Origin: Bacteroidota bacterium
Lineage (GTDB): Bacteria; Bacteroidota; Bacteroidia; Flavobacteriales_D; Crocinitomicaceae
Assembly (NCBI GenBank): GCA_024280295.1
Contig: JAJRQK010000071.1
Coordinates: forward strand, 1-48,036
Length of the DNA stretch: 48,036 nt
Direction: 5' to 3'
Position 1 is the stretch's first letter. Each line of letters begins with the position of its first letter. The position numbers were made by a program, and so were the translations under genes. Under the pieces are notes generated by a model, which did no database searches, had not been told where the DNA came from, and worked only from the letters and a program-made list of their open reading frames with translations. This document shows, piece after piece, positions 17,446 to 26,724 of this stretch.

Positions 17446-20076
17446 TTACTCTTCCTCTTCTAAGCCATCAATCATCTTTTGGAAGCTTACCAACGTTGAA
17501 TTAAAAGTTGCAATTTTCTTCCGTGTTTGATCTGCATAAGCTACATCATTATTTTCTTCATATTCTGCTAACTCAACTTCTAGGTCGCTTATGTTTTCAC
17601 TAATCCCCTTCACTATGTAATCTAAATTTTGTGGCAAGAACATTTGCATATACATTCCTCCACCTCCTGAGAGTTTTTCATAAATAGGAAGTGATTTATC
17701 CACAATCTCACCTTCTTGACGAGAAATGAAATAAGTAAATGAGCTCATAAGCCCCAACTTATCAAACCCTTGAAGAACCGTTCCATTAAAAGCATCCTCG
17801 AAAAATTCAAACTTTTCGGGTCCTCCAAACCCTGCATATAGTTGACCAATTCCACTAATCATACTAGATGATTTCTCTTTTTCTAAAGGTCCTGCAAGTT
17901 CCATTGCCTTTTCTGGATTGTCCTTTCCAAGCGAACTTAATGCTGTTGTAACTACCGCATAAGAAGAATCTTGAGCAACACTAGAAACATAGATTGGTTC
18001 CATTTCCTCAGCCTCTAAAAGCTTTCCTAGTTTTGCTAATGCTGCTGAACGAACACTTGATTTCGGATCATTATCAGCTATATTTTTAAGTTTGGCTATT
18101 CCCTCTGTTCGTTTTTGATCTTTTAGTTTGGTGACTTTTCCTATAGCTTCCTTTCGAATTCCCCAGAACGGATCATTAAGCGCATCCAAAATCATTTGTT
18201 GACCCTTTTCTGATCGATCATTCGCTCCTTTCATTAGCCCATCTCTCCGAGCCGTAAACCGTTCTCCATTGTAATATTGGAACACGTACATTTCTTTTGA
18301 TTTTCGCTCTCGCTTTTTCCCAAGCATCATTTGTTGATTATCATAGATGAATCCTTTTAATTCCCCTGAATAAGGCAATGAAATTTCTTCCATCAACTCA
18401 TCGACTACAACTTTGTGAAGATGTTTTCCTTCCGTATCGAAGATTGCAATTTCCAACGGAAGCTTAAATATCGGAGACAACTCCAAATCTTGCTTTTGCT
18501 CCACAGTGATATTTAACATCTGGTTAGCTTCATCGATTTCTTGATGATATGATAAAATAGGATGCCCTGAAGCCAAAAACCATTGATTAAAAAACCAATT
18601 TAAATCTTCTCCTGAAACGGCTTCGAATGCCAATCTCAATTGGTGAAATTCTGCTGGTTTAAATTTGTTTTTTTCGAGGTAGCTCTTCATTCCCGCAAAA
18701 AAAGCATCATCGCCAAGGTAGTTTCTAAGCATGTGTAAAATTCGTCCACCTTTATTGTAAGAGTGACCATCGAACATTTGTTCTTTATCATCAAAGTCAA
18801 ACCAGATTAAATTATGATATCCTTGCATTTCAGACGACTGGAAATATCCGTCAGCTTCACCTTCAGCATTGAGGTCAGCCTCATCAACTCCATATCTAAA
18901 CTCATCCCACAGGTACTGCGAATAGTTAGCAAATGATTCATTTAGAGGTAAATTCGACCAAGACTCACACGTCACTAAATCGCCGAACCAATGGTGAAAT
19001 AACTCATGTGCTATTGTCGATTGATCATTCCCATCTAACAGTTCTCTATCATTTTTATAGACATAATCACCAAAGATTACTGCCCCAGTATTTTCCATCG
19101 CTCCAGAAACATAATCACGAACTACAATTTGATGGTACTTATCCCAAACAAACTCAACTCCTGTTAATTCAGAAAAGAATGCAATCATTTTAGGCGTCTC
19201 ACCGAAGATTGATCTTGCATTTCCTTCCCACTCTTTTTCTACATAATAATTTACATCCATTTTCGTCCCATCGGCACGAGTATAGGAATCCTTAATCACC
19301 TTAAACTCACCTATACCCATCATAAAAAGATAAGGAGCATGCGGTAGTGTCTGTTTCCAATGATCAACTCTTTTTCCCTCAGTAATTTTTTTGCTCGACA
19401 TCAACTTCCCATTTGAAAGCGTTGTGTACTTTTCATTAACCGTGATGAAAATCTCTTGCGTAGTCTTTGCATTCGGAGAATCTATTGTTGGGAACCAAAC
19501 TGAACTTGATTCCGTTTCACCTTGTGTCCAAATCTGAGGCATTTTATTAGGCTCTTCTCCAGTTGGGTTAATGAAATAAAGTCCTTTATCAGAAGAGATT
19601 GCAGCACTACCTCCTTCTTCACGTTCTTCAGGTCGCGCCACATAGTCAATTATAACCGTATATTCTTCATCTCTTTTATATTCTCTGCCTAACCTAATGG
19701 TCAACACATCCCCTTCATAGGTAAAATCGAGAAGAGCCTTATTCATCGCTACTTGATTAATAATCATTCCCTTCGCGTCAAGGATTAACTCATCTGAGGC
19801 ATAAAAGTGTTGTTTTGCTGTGATCGTTGCAACTCCATTCATCTGAGACTTTTTCCAGTCAAAATTTACTTCTAATTTTGTGTGAATTAAATCTGTTAAA
19901 ATTGTCTCTGTTGGATTATAGACAGGGCGTTCAGCAGGAACCTCTTCCTCAATGTAAATAGCTGTTTCTTCATTAATTTCAGGGGATTCCGAAGTTATAA
20001 CAATTGGTTTTTCATCCTTATGTGTGGCACAGGAAGCTAAGATAAGCCCAGCAACAATGATCAAATTTCTTTTCAT
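17446..20076 (-). CDS. M1-family metallopeptidase (lipoprotein) with HEAT-like repeats
   Basis: The 876-residue product starts with a lipobox signal (IVAGLILASCAT, Cys16), placing it in the envelope. The gluzincin core is complete: GAMEN at 325-329, HELFHH with zinc ligands His357 and His361 and catalytic Glu358, and the third ligand Glu380 in LPLNESFANY. M1 enzymes remove N-terminal residues from peptides. After about residue 590 the chain becomes a HEAT-like helical repeat (DALNDPFWGIRKEAIGKVTK and similar units). It is divergent from the biotin carrier gene. The role is probably periplasmic peptide digestion. Confidence 0.95.
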   Translation of the reverse strand: MKRNLIIVAGLILASCATHKDEKPIVITSESPEINEETAIYIEEEVPAERPVYNPTETILTDLIHTKLEVNFDWKKSQMNGVATITAKQHFYASDELILDAKGMIINQVAMNKALLDFTYEGDVLTIRLGREYKRDEEYTVIIDYVARPEEREEGGSAAISSDKGLYFINPTGEEPNKMPQIWTQGETESSSVWFPTIDSPNAKTTQEIFITVNEKYTTLSNGKLMSSKKITEGKRVDHWKQTLPHAPYLFMMGIGEFKVIKDSYTRADGTKMDVNYYVEKEWEGNARSIFGETPKMIAFFSELTGVEFVWDKYHQIVVRDYVSGAMENTGAVIFGDYVYKNDRELLDGNDQSTIAHELFHHWFGDLVTCESWSNLPLNESFANYSQYLWDEFRYGVDEADLNAEGEADGYFQSSEMQGYHNLIWFDFDDKEQMFDGHSYNKGGRILHMLRNYLGDDAFFAGMKSYLEKNKFKPAEFHQLRLAFEAVSGEDLNWFFNQWFLASGHPILSYHQEIDEANQMLNITVEQKQDLELSPIFKLPLEIAIFDTEGKHLHKVVVDELMEEISLPYSGELKGFIYDNQQMMLGKKRERKSKEMYVFQYYNGERFTARRDGLMKGANDRSEKGQQMILDALNDPFWGIRKEAIGKVTKLKDQKRTEGIAKLKNIADNDPKSSVRSAALAKLGKLLEAEEMEPIYVSSVAQDSSYAVVTTALSSLGKDNPEKAMELAGPLEKEKSSSMISGIGQLYAGFGGPEKFEFFEDAFNGTVLQGFDKLGLMSSFTYFISRQEGEIVDKSLPIYEKLSGGGGMYMQMFLPQNLDYIVKGISENISDLEVELAEYEENNDVAYADQTRKKIATFNSTLVSFQKMIDGLEEEE

Positions 20077-20160
20077 AATTCAATGTATAAATACAGTGCA
20101 AAGAAGATAAATAAAAATGAGATGGAATGAAAATATTACAGCATCGGACAATGATTCTCT

Positions 20161-20168
20161 TATTTTTG
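20161..20168 (+). promoter_or_regulatory. -7 promoter box before the biotin carrier gene
   Basis: TATTTTTG matches TAnnTTTG exactly and ends 17 bases before the ATG at 20186, implying a very short leader. No TTTG is seen at the -33 position. Confidence 0.4.
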
Positions 20169-20185
20169 TATCAAATAGATGATAA

Positions 20186-20653
20186 ATGGCAAATCCAATC
20201 TGGACAATCGATGAGCAGGATAGCAATGGAGGTAATAACAAACAAGTTGTTTGGGATGATCATCGTTTTTTCACGTTAACTCACAACGGTCAAAAATTTC
20301 ATGGTGAAGTCGTTTCCGAAAACATTGAAAGTAATTCGCTTACCGTGAAGATAAATCACCGTGTCCTTGAGGTGAAAAAACGTCATGAACTAGATGATTT
20401 AATTGCATCAATGGGAATGGACAAGCCAAAAATTCAACAATTAAGAGAACTTGTTGCTCCTATGCCTGGCAGAATCGTTTCGATTGCTGTTGAGGTTGGT
20501 CAAATATTAGAAGTTGGAAGCGAACTATTATCACTTGAAGCTATGAAAATGGAAAATGTTCTCAAAGCTGAGGGTGTCGGTGTTGTTAAATCCATATTGG
20601 TCAAAACCGATAAAGTAGTTGAAAAGGGGATGGTACTAATTGAGTTTGAGTGA
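20186..20653 (+). CDS. Biotin carboxyl carrier protein-like (biotinyl domain) protein
   Basis: The 155-residue product ends in a biotinyl/lipoyl domain (about 88-155) with the attachment motif EAMKMEN; Lys121 is the expected biotin site. PMPGRIVSI starts the domain, as in acyl-CoA carboxylase carrier subunits. The N-terminal 80 residues resemble the linker region of propionyl/acetyl-CoA carboxylase biotin subunits. It would carry CO2 between a biotin carboxylase and a carboxyltransferase, but neither is encoded nearby, so the partner subunits must lie elsewhere in the genome. Confidence 0.88.
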   Translation: MANPIWTIDEQDSNGGNNKQVVWDDHRFFTLTHNGQKFHGEVVSENIESNSLTVKINHRVLEVKKRHELDDLIASMGMDKPKIQQLRELVAPMPGRIVSIAVEVGQILEVGSELLSLEAMKMENVLKAEGVGVVKSILVKTDKVVEKGMVLIEFE

Positions 20654-20729
20654 ATTCATCTAAGGCTAATCAAATTTGCTTAGAGGTAGGGTTTTCAATA
20701 CCTTTGGATTCAACTTATTACTTTGCAAG

Positions 20730-21155
20730 ATGAAACGTTCTACTATTTTTAGGATTGCTGTGTTTTCACTTTTGATGATCTTGGTATCATGTAATAAATA
20801 CGAGCAAGGTCCAAAGTTCACCCTTCTAACTGCAAAAATGCGTGTAATAAACAACTGGAACTCCTCTTCCTACTCGGTTAATTCAACAGTGGGTAGCCTC
20901 ACAACTGATCACATGAGTCTATCCATAAAAAGAGATGGAAGTTATATTGCTGAAGGAACGCATCTTGGGTTTAATGATTCAAGTATTGGTACATGGGAGT
21001 TCGATTTGGACAAAACACACCTTTTACTTGATTACAACGGCGATATTACAAAGTGGAAAATCACTCGATTGAAGAATAAATCAATGAACTTGGTGCGCAT
21101 ACACGATCTTCTTGGAGTAGAGACAACTACAGCAATAAACTTTGAAGGAGGTTGA
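20730..21155 (+). CDS. Small lipoprotein, copy 1 of a tandem pair
   Basis: The ATG at 20730 begins a lipobox signal (FSLLMILVSCNKYEQG, Cys21); the longer frame to 20676 would add 18 unlikely residues. The mature part of the 141-residue product resembles lipocalin-like small Bacteroidota lipoproteins: SIKRDGSYIAEG, then IGTWEFDLDKTHLLL and KWKITRLKNKSMNL. The function is unknown. The next gene is a close tandem copy of the same length that carries a frameshift. Confidence 0.8.
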   Translation: MKRSTIFRIAVFSLLMILVSCNKYEQGPKFTLLTAKMRVINNWNSSSYSVNSTVGSLTTDHMSLSIKRDGSYIAEGTHLGFNDSSIGTWEFDLDKTHLLLDYNGDITKWKITRLKNKSMNLVRIHDLLGVETTTAINFEGG

Positions 21156-21209
21156 CTTTTTAAAAGAGGGCCAAAAGAAAGCAGAATCTTTGTAGCAAAA
21201 GGAACCATT

Positions 21210-21636
21210 ATGAAAAAATCAGTTCTCTCTAAAATAGCAGCATTATTTCTATTAACTGTTGTTATTGCATCTTGTAATAAGTATGAAGAAGGTTCAAAGT
21301 TTACGTTTCTTACGGCAAACATGCGAATCACAAATACGTGGACCTCTATCTTATGAAGTTGTTACGTCTGTAGGTACAATAACGACTGATGCTATGGTAT
21401 ATACAATTAATAAAGACGGGAGTTTCACAACCGTTGGAACTTGGCTCGGTTTAGATTTTGATGATTTTGGCACATGGACAATTAACGACGATAAAACAGA
21501 AGTGTTATTTAACATCGATGGTGAGATCCTTACATGGACAATTATAAAACTTAAGAACAAAGAACTTAAACTCAGTATTATTCAAGATTTCATAGGTACT
21601 GATGTAACAACTACAATTGATTTTAAAGGAAAGTAA
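21210..21636 (+). pseudogene. Small lipoprotein, copy 2, broken by a one-base frameshift
   Basis: Translation from the ATG at 21210 gives MKKSVLSKIAALFLL, a lipobox (VVIASCNKYEEG) and MRITNTWTS, and then stops at 21354-21356. The other frame resumes at once with SYEVVTSVGTITTDAM and runs to 21636. Removing one base near 21348 joins the two as NTWTSSYEV, aligning with INNWNSSSYSV of copy 1. The repaired gene is 141 residues, exactly the length of copy 1. Either the gene is recently broken or this is a sequencing error. A programmed shift is unlikely because no slippery run is present. Confidence 0.85.
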
Positions 21637-21679
21637 TCTTAAAATTTTAAGCTCTATTGAAGAATGAAATAAAAACGAC

Positions 21680-21708
21680 AAGCCATTACTTTATGTGGCG
21701 GCTTTTTT
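21680..21708 (+). terminator. Probable terminator after the lipoprotein pair
   Basis: AAGCC at 21680-21684 pairs with GGCTT at 21700-21704 around an imperfect inner stem and is followed by six T residues. It lies 44 bases after the stop of the broken copy. The stem is weaker than the others in the window. Confidence 0.5.
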
Positions 21709-21744
21709 GATCAATAAAAAGGAATTTTTTCAGGCCCCACTGTT

Positions 21745-21942
21745 TTAATTTGTTGTTACTTGAGCAAATGCTTTTTTAATTATCACTGGATAGAGTGATC
21801 CAAATTCAACAGTGCACCACTCATGGAAACGTTTAATTTCTTCTGCGTCTGTGATCCATTTCTTAGCCTTCATCAACTCTTTCTGGAAAAGTTGGGCATC
21901 GAAACTCACGCCGCGCAGTATTTTCTTTGTAAGTTCTAACAT
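21745..21942 (-). CDS. Small conserved-looking helical protein, unknown function
   Basis: The ATG at 21942 gives 65 residues starting MLELTKKILRGVSFDAQLF; a longer frame to 22035 adds a tail that does not look like protein. The product is helical, with the pattern LMKAKKWITDAEEIKRF and HEWCTVEFGSLYPVIIKKAF. Small proteins of this shape are common in Flavobacteriia and have no known role. It is divergent from the next plus-strand gene, 160 bases away. Confidence 0.65.
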   Translation of the reverse strand: MLELTKKILRGVSFDAQLFQKELMKAKKWITDAEEIKRFHEWCTVEFGSLYPVIIKKAFAQVTTN

Positions 21943-22102
21943 ACTTGTTGTGGTTTGAGAGTTATGAATATAACGATTAATATTGGTTGATCTTGTGTTG
22001 GTAAATGTTAAAATTTCGAAATGAGGACTAATCACACAGATATTAATTGCTTTGTTAAAGTCTTAAGTTCTGCGCTAAAAGAAACATGCTTATTTTAGCA
22101 GA

Positions 22103-23032
22103 ATGAAAATATACTTTGCCCTAAGTTGTCTATTCATTTTAACTCTTCAATTTGTTTCCGCTCAAGAAAACCCTTACAACTGTTGGTGCGATACAAGCTT
22201 TAATGCACTCAAAGAAGGTACAACTCGTCAAGACTCAATAAATTGGACTCGTATCAAATGTTTCTATGCTGAGAAACGAGGTAAAATGGATCCTAAATCT
22301 ATCGTGAACTATCACAATGGGCAACGGGAAGGTGACTATGTAAGTTACTATCCGAGAAAGGAGTGGATTTTCGTTCGTCAAAGAGGATATCAACAAGCCG
22401 TACCTCGAAAACTTCGCAGGGTTAGGGACTTTTACCGAAGAGAAGGGAAGTCCCTTTTTGGGAAATCAGAAGTTGGAACATATATCAAGGGTAAAAAAAA
22501 TGGTGTTTGGTATTCGATGGATACGAATCAACGAATCATGTCTAAGGCTAGTTGGAGTAATGGATTTGTGAATACTGAGGGAAGAATCTGCCAAGGGCTT
22601 TATGATATAACTAATGTGCTCTATCGTTCAGAGTTCGACTCAATAGAAACACTAATTTCAACATTTGAAGATGGCACTCATGATTACATTCAATCTGAAA
22701 ATAAAATTATTTCATTTCAAATTAAGGATCATCAATTAAACGGTGAATTTATAATCTATAAGAAGGCAAAGAGTCGATACATTTACTCTACGCATCAATT
22801 TTCTGATAATTGTCTGATTGATTCAAGTGTGAACTTCTCGATTAAAGGAGACACTACACGTATTGAAACGAATTTCAAGAGAGGAATTCCTTATAAAATT
22901 GTAAGTTATACACCAAGTTCAAGAGGTACAACTTACTATCGAGCCCCAGTTTATTCGTATGAATTGAACTCCGATTATAGGAATGGTTTAATTGTACGAA
23001 GTAGAAAGAGCAACCTAATTAAAAAGCCCTAA
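22103..23032 (+). CDS. Secreted protein with MORN/YwqK-like repeats
   Basis: The 309-residue product starts with a signal peptide (FALSCLFILTLQFVSAQ). It contains at least two repeats of the MORN/YwqK type, in which a short hairpin ends in G-x-W or similar: YHNGQREGDYVSYY and YIKGKKNGVWYSMD, with a third weaker one at FQIKDHQLNGEFIIYKK. A Cys-rich start (NPYNCWCDTS) and a basic region (PRKLRRVRDFYRREGK) separate the signal from the repeats. The protein is presumably periplasmic or surface-exposed. Function is unknown, and the family call is by repeat shape only. Confidence 0.65.
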   Translation: MKIYFALSCLFILTLQFVSAQENPYNCWCDTSFNALKEGTTRQDSINWTRIKCFYAEKRGKMDPKSIVNYHNGQREGDYVSYYPRKEWIFVRQRGYQQAVPRKLRRVRDFYRREGKSLFGKSEVGTYIKGKKNGVWYSMDTNQRIMSKASWSNGFVNTEGRICQGLYDITNVLYRSEFDSIETLISTFEDGTHDYIQSENKIISFQIKDHQLNGEFIIYKKAKSRYIYSTHQFSDNCLIDSSVNFSIKGDTTRIETNFKRGIPYKIVSYTPSSRGTTYYRAPVYSYELNSDYRNGLIVRSRKSNLIKKP

Positions 23033-23079
23033 AGTGTTAAATTAGAATTCAATCTTTTTTACTCACAAGACTATAGAAG

Positions 23080-24039
23080 TTATTGTATCTTTTGCTTAAC
23101 AACATGATAAACTTCTTCAGTAACAGCATCCCTAACATAAATTAGGAGGTGCATATTATTGGCGTCATAACCGATAGGAAGTTCATAGATGTAATTAAAA
23201 TAATACTTTCCGTTAGCATCCAGGTGATCAGAATCTAATAACTGCCCAAACGCTTTACCATCAATGCATCCTCTCATAACATCTCGATGAACATAGTTTG
23301 TGTCGATGTGATCATAAGGAGGTGGATCAGGGAAGGCTCCTGGGTTAAACTTTTGAGGCGCAACAACCGAATCTTCATGCAATTGAACAACAACAAAGAG
23401 ATCATTTGTCAAACTTCCATCTAAGACTTCAAGTTCTGTATGTAAGAAGACCCCTCTAGTTGAAGGGTAATAATTAACCGCTGATTGGATATTGGTTCTC
23501 AACACATTGGCAGACATTAATGCATCTGCTTCTCCCGACCACGATCCAGGGCCTAATACTGGTTGAGCTGGATCTGGACCTCGACTAACCATGCCTTTTG
23601 GGTTTCCCACAAAGTTTGACCCTGGCCAATCCATTCCAAAATAAATTCCAATTGCCAATCCATTAGGATTTGTAAAATCTGTGTAGAAGTATGGGAGTTC
23701 AATTTCTTGAAACCCTCCAAGACCAAGTTCTGACGTATGTACCGTTGAAATAAGCGCTCTTCCTGGGTAATTCAGTGCAATTTGTTCTGCCGCAGCCGCA
23801 GCCGCAGGACAATATGTACAAGTATGACCAGTAAAGTCTTCAATCATAATGCTTCTATTTGTATTCAAATTTGCAGTAAACGTAGGCCATGCATTAGCAG
23901 CATAATGTGCACTATCTCCTGCTGGATATAGACCGTATGAACCAGCAACGACTGCCACTTCAGGGTAGATATTCTCAACCTTATCACAGGCTGTTAAACC
24001 TAAAAGAGTTACTAACCCTGCAAAAATTATTTTTTTCAT
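23080..24039 (-). CDS. Omp28-related outer membrane lipoprotein
   Basis: The 319-residue product has a lipobox (LLGLTACDK, Cys18) and the Omp28-like domain, a thioredoxin-fold relative with the motif EDFTGHTCTYCPAA (Cys74 and Cys77). Later blocks such as HTSELGLGGFQEIELPYF and VQLHEDSVVAPQKF fit the family. Omp28 was first described as a surface lipoprotein in Porphyromonas; its biochemical role is not settled, but the CxxC suggests redox chemistry. It is the last gene of a three-gene operon, 12 bases after the DUF6029 gene. Confidence 0.88.
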   Translation of the reverse strand: MKKIIFAGLVTLLGLTACDKVENIYPEVAVVAGSYGLYPAGDSAHYAANAWPTFTANLNTNRSIMIEDFTGHTCTYCPAAAAAAEQIALNYPGRALISTVHTSELGLGGFQEIELPYFYTDFTNPNGLAIGIYFGMDWPGSNFVGNPKGMVSRGPDPAQPVLGPGSWSGEADALMSANVLRTNIQSAVNYYPSTRGVFLHTELEVLDGSLTNDLFVVVQLHEDSVVAPQKFNPGAFPDPPPYDHIDTNYVHRDVMRGCIDGKAFGQLLDSDHLDANGKYYFNYIYELPIGYDANNMHLLIYVRDAVTEEVYHVVKQKIQ

Positions 24040-24051
24040 AATCAGTCGTCT

Positions 24052-25728
24052 TTAGAAGCTTTGCGTAAACGAAAGCGTTAAACCATTAGATGCGGGTACA
24101 AACCGACAAACACCACCAACACAAAACAACCCTGCTCTTTGTCGACCGTAACCAATTGTAACACGCGTTGATTCTTTTATGTATCCGAACGAGCCATATA
24201 TATAATGTATTTTCATATCAGCATCAGGATTTCCGTAATTAAATTGATCCAAAACACTAAAGAACCAATGTGGTGAAACACTGTATTCTAGTAATATGGT
24301 TGCCCAGTCTCCCTTATCATTTATATCTCCGTTTTCTTTGTCTTTAATAAACAGCCCTTGCAGTTCACCTCGCAATGAGTGCTTCTTGTTAATTGTGTAA
24401 CCAGCCTCAATGACACCGATATGAGAAGAAATTAAGCCAGTAGCTCCTGCTGTAACCTTACCAACATCATTATTCAAAACAATATTATAGTAGCTCAGGC
24501 GAAGGTTAAACTTTTTGGTGAATTTACGGTAGATGTTTACATTAATGTCTCTCCAAAGAAGACTGTCGCTCATTCCAAATGGCTTACTCACATAAACAAC
24601 ACCCGACGAATCCGTTAGGTCAATTCCATCCATATTTCGAGTTGGAAGATAAGCTGTTGAGATGTTAGCATTGATAGACGTCCCGTATTTACCTCCAAGT
24701 TTTGATCCCCTTTTGATTGTATAGAGCAACTCAGCTTGATAGGCTGTTTCTCCAACAGGTTGTGTTGCATAAGGGTACAATGATGCAACCAAGTTATAAG
24801 TATGCGTTTTATTTAGTGCGGGGAGATAATTAATGAACAGATCTTGAAGGTCCTTTGTACGATCAGAACGAAAGCTCATATTATCAACTGATTTCGCTGA
24901 TAGAATAACTCCTAATCCTTTTTGTGAATAGCCAAAATTGATAAGCGCCGCGTGTCCATAATTATAATTGTACAGGTTGTCTGATGAAGGATCCTGTTCT
25001 TTAATAATGTATTCACCATCTAACGTAAACCTCTTATATCTAAGTTTCGCCCTCCCTCCGTAAGCTCCAACATTTTCTGGCAATACTAGATCTTCACGAT
25101 CATCGTTTTGAAATTTACTAACTAAAGAAGCCCCAAGAGTCACCTTTAATTTCTTCCTAGCCAGGTTTTTAAATGCCGCATTTAAATTCCAATCTGCATC
25201 GAGTCCTCTCACGATTCCATTTGAGTGAACAATTTTTCCTTCTTGAAAGGATAAGCGTTGGCGTCCGTAAACACCTTTAAGCGTAACCCCATTCAATGGA
25301 CGAAGAATTACTCTAACCCCATCCATCAAGTTGTCGTAACCCAGGCCTCTATCTTCATAGGCCCGAAAGATCATTCCTGATCCAAATTGCTCATAAAAAG
25401 AGCCAAGTGTAACGTCGATAAAGCCATCTGTATATCCAATATAGCGCATTCCAAGACCAGTGCCATCAAATCGATTTGGATAACCCTGTATTCTAGGTAA
25501 ATAAGATTCGAATCTCATTCCACCTTTAAACTTACCATTAGTATAAAACACATTCATATATGTGTTCATTAACCCCTTCGAATCGGGTTGTAATGCTCCA
25601 ATAAGTGAATCTTCATTTAAGTACTGAAATGTACTTTCGATATTACCAGTAAAGGTTCCTCCATCATTTTGACTATATCCTGCCAGAGACATAATCGCTG
25701 GAACTAAGCAGAGGGCTAATTTCTTCAT
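24052..25728 (-). CDS. DUF6029-family outer membrane beta-barrel protein
   Basis: The 558-residue product has a signal peptide (LALCLVPAIMSLAGYSQ), then many alternating amphipathic strands and a C-terminal aromatic strand ending SFTQSF, typical of outer membrane barrels. The N-terminal block matches DUF6029: NVFYTNGKFKGGMRFESYLP, then LGSFYEQFGSGMIFRAYEDR and LMDGVRVILRPLNG. The middle gene of the TlpA, DUF6029, Omp28 operon, it lies 28 bases after the TlpA-like gene. The conserved neighbourhood suggests a joint role with the two thioredoxin-fold proteins. Confidence 0.85.
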   Translation of the reverse strand: MKKLALCLVPAIMSLAGYSQNDGGTFTGNIESTFQYLNEDSLIGALQPDSKGLMNTYMNVFYTNGKFKGGMRFESYLPRIQGYPNRFDGTGLGMRYIGYTDGFIDVTLGSFYEQFGSGMIFRAYEDRGLGYDNLMDGVRVILRPLNGVTLKGVYGRQRLSFQEGKIVHSNGIVRGLDADWNLNAAFKNLARKKLKVTLGASLVSKFQNDDREDLVLPENVGAYGGRAKLRYKRFTLDGEYIIKEQDPSSDNLYNYNYGHAALINFGYSQKGLGVILSAKSVDNMSFRSDRTKDLQDLFINYLPALNKTHTYNLVASLYPYATQPVGETAYQAELLYTIKRGSKLGGKYGTSINANISTAYLPTRNMDGIDLTDSSGVVYVSKPFGMSDSLLWRDINVNIYRKFTKKFNLRLSYYNIVLNNDVGKVTAGATGLISSHIGVIEAGYTINKKHSLRGELQGLFIKDKENGDINDKGDWATILLEYSVSPHWFFSVLDQFNYGNPDADMKIHYIYGSFGYIKESTRVTIGYGRQRAGLFCVGGVCRFVPASNGLTLSFTQSF

Positions 25729-25756
25729 TTGTTGTTGTCTAAGACTGCGTGAGTAG

Positions 25757-26290
25757 TTACTTTCCCGTTAATTTTTTTAGTTCCTCACGGAGGATCAGCT
25801 CATCGCCTGGAGCATAGTTATTATGTGAATACACAATGTTTCCATCAGTATCAAGTAAAAATGTGTGCGGTACATTGTTAACACCCATTGCTCTTTTAAA
25901 ATCTCCGTTTGGATCCATCAGCACAAGATATTCCCATCCTTTTCCATTTACATACATTGGTACACTATTCATTGTTTTTTGATCATCCACAGACACTGCA
26001 ACTAAATTAACACCTGTTTCATCTTGCCAATCGACGTATAAATCATGGATTGTATTCAACTCTCTCTTGCAAGGCGAGCACCATGTAGCCCAAAAGCTTA
26101 TAATCACTGGACCATCAAATTCAAGTTCAGCTGTATTTACTTCGTCACCGTCCATGTTTTCTATAAGTACGCTGGCGACTTTCTTAGTTCTATTCCCGTC
26201 ATCCGTCTGGGTGTTTCCATGAGCGTGTTCTTGCCCAAATGATCCAAGTGAGAATGAGAAACTTAACATTATTATTGCAATCGTTTTCAT
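25757..26290 (-). CDS. TlpA/ResA-like exported thioredoxin
   Basis: The 177-residue product has a signal peptide ending about Gly-Gln at residue 20 and a thioredoxin fold with the redox motif WATWCSPCKREL (Cys71 and Cys74). The following NLVAVSVDDQKTMNSV and the cis-Pro region NNVPHTFLLDTDGNIV are standard for TlpA/ResA. It should act as a periplasmic thiol-disulfide oxidoreductase. It heads the operon with DUF6029 and Omp28, so the CxxC of Omp28 is a plausible substrate. An Ala-His-Gly-Asn rich linker follows the signal. Confidence 0.92.
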   Translation of the reverse strand: MKTIAIIMLSFSFSLGSFGQEHAHGNTQTDDGNRTKKVASVLIENMDGDEVNTAELEFDGPVIISFWATWCSPCKRELNTIHDLYVDWQDETGVNLVAVSVDDQKTMNSVPMYVNGKGWEYLVLMDPNGDFKRAMGVNNVPHTFLLDTDGNIVYSHNNYAPGDELILREELKKLTGK

Positions 26291-26345
26291 AATTCTAGTA
26301 TCTAATTATAGTTTGACATTATACTATTCAAAAATCCTGCCAACT

Positions 26346-26353
26346 CAAAGGTA
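26346..26353 (-). promoter_or_regulatory. -7 promoter box of the TlpA/DUF6029/Omp28 operon
   Basis: The minus strand reads TACCTTTG, an exact TAnnTTTG match, 55 bases before the ATG at 26290. A -33 element is not clear. Confidence 0.45.
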
Positions 26354-26693
26354 CACCTAATTTCGCGTAAAAACGCTTAGAAGATCATTCGAATTATTGG
26401 ATTCCTGCGCCATTGGATTGTTCTAAAACCTCATCACTTGAAGACGCCAATAGAGAGTAGAACTATAATTGGTTTTGTTAAGCTAAATTCTAAACTCACC
26501 TTTTGTTGTGATTTGTATCATTTGTAACTACGATTATCAATTCAATGTTGTAAACATCTATCGTTAATCCTCTAACGGTTGTCATCCTAATCAACACACA
26601 CCCCCCCAAAAAAATATCTATATTACTGTAATCGTGTGTGTTATATGTTCTTATTGTTTGAGTTCTACTGTTTGGTGCAAAAGTTGTAAAGTA

Positions 26694-26724
26694 TTGATTT
26701 GTATTAGTGAAAGTCTTATATTTG
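26694..26724 (+). promoter_or_regulatory. Promoter of the T9SS cargo gene at 26748
   Basis: TTG at 26694-26696 and TATATTTG at 26717-26724 are separated by 20 bases, a good match to the Bacteroidota TTG/TAnnTTTG promoter. The predicted start lies about 17 bases before the ATG. This is the best full promoter in the window. Confidence 0.6.
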
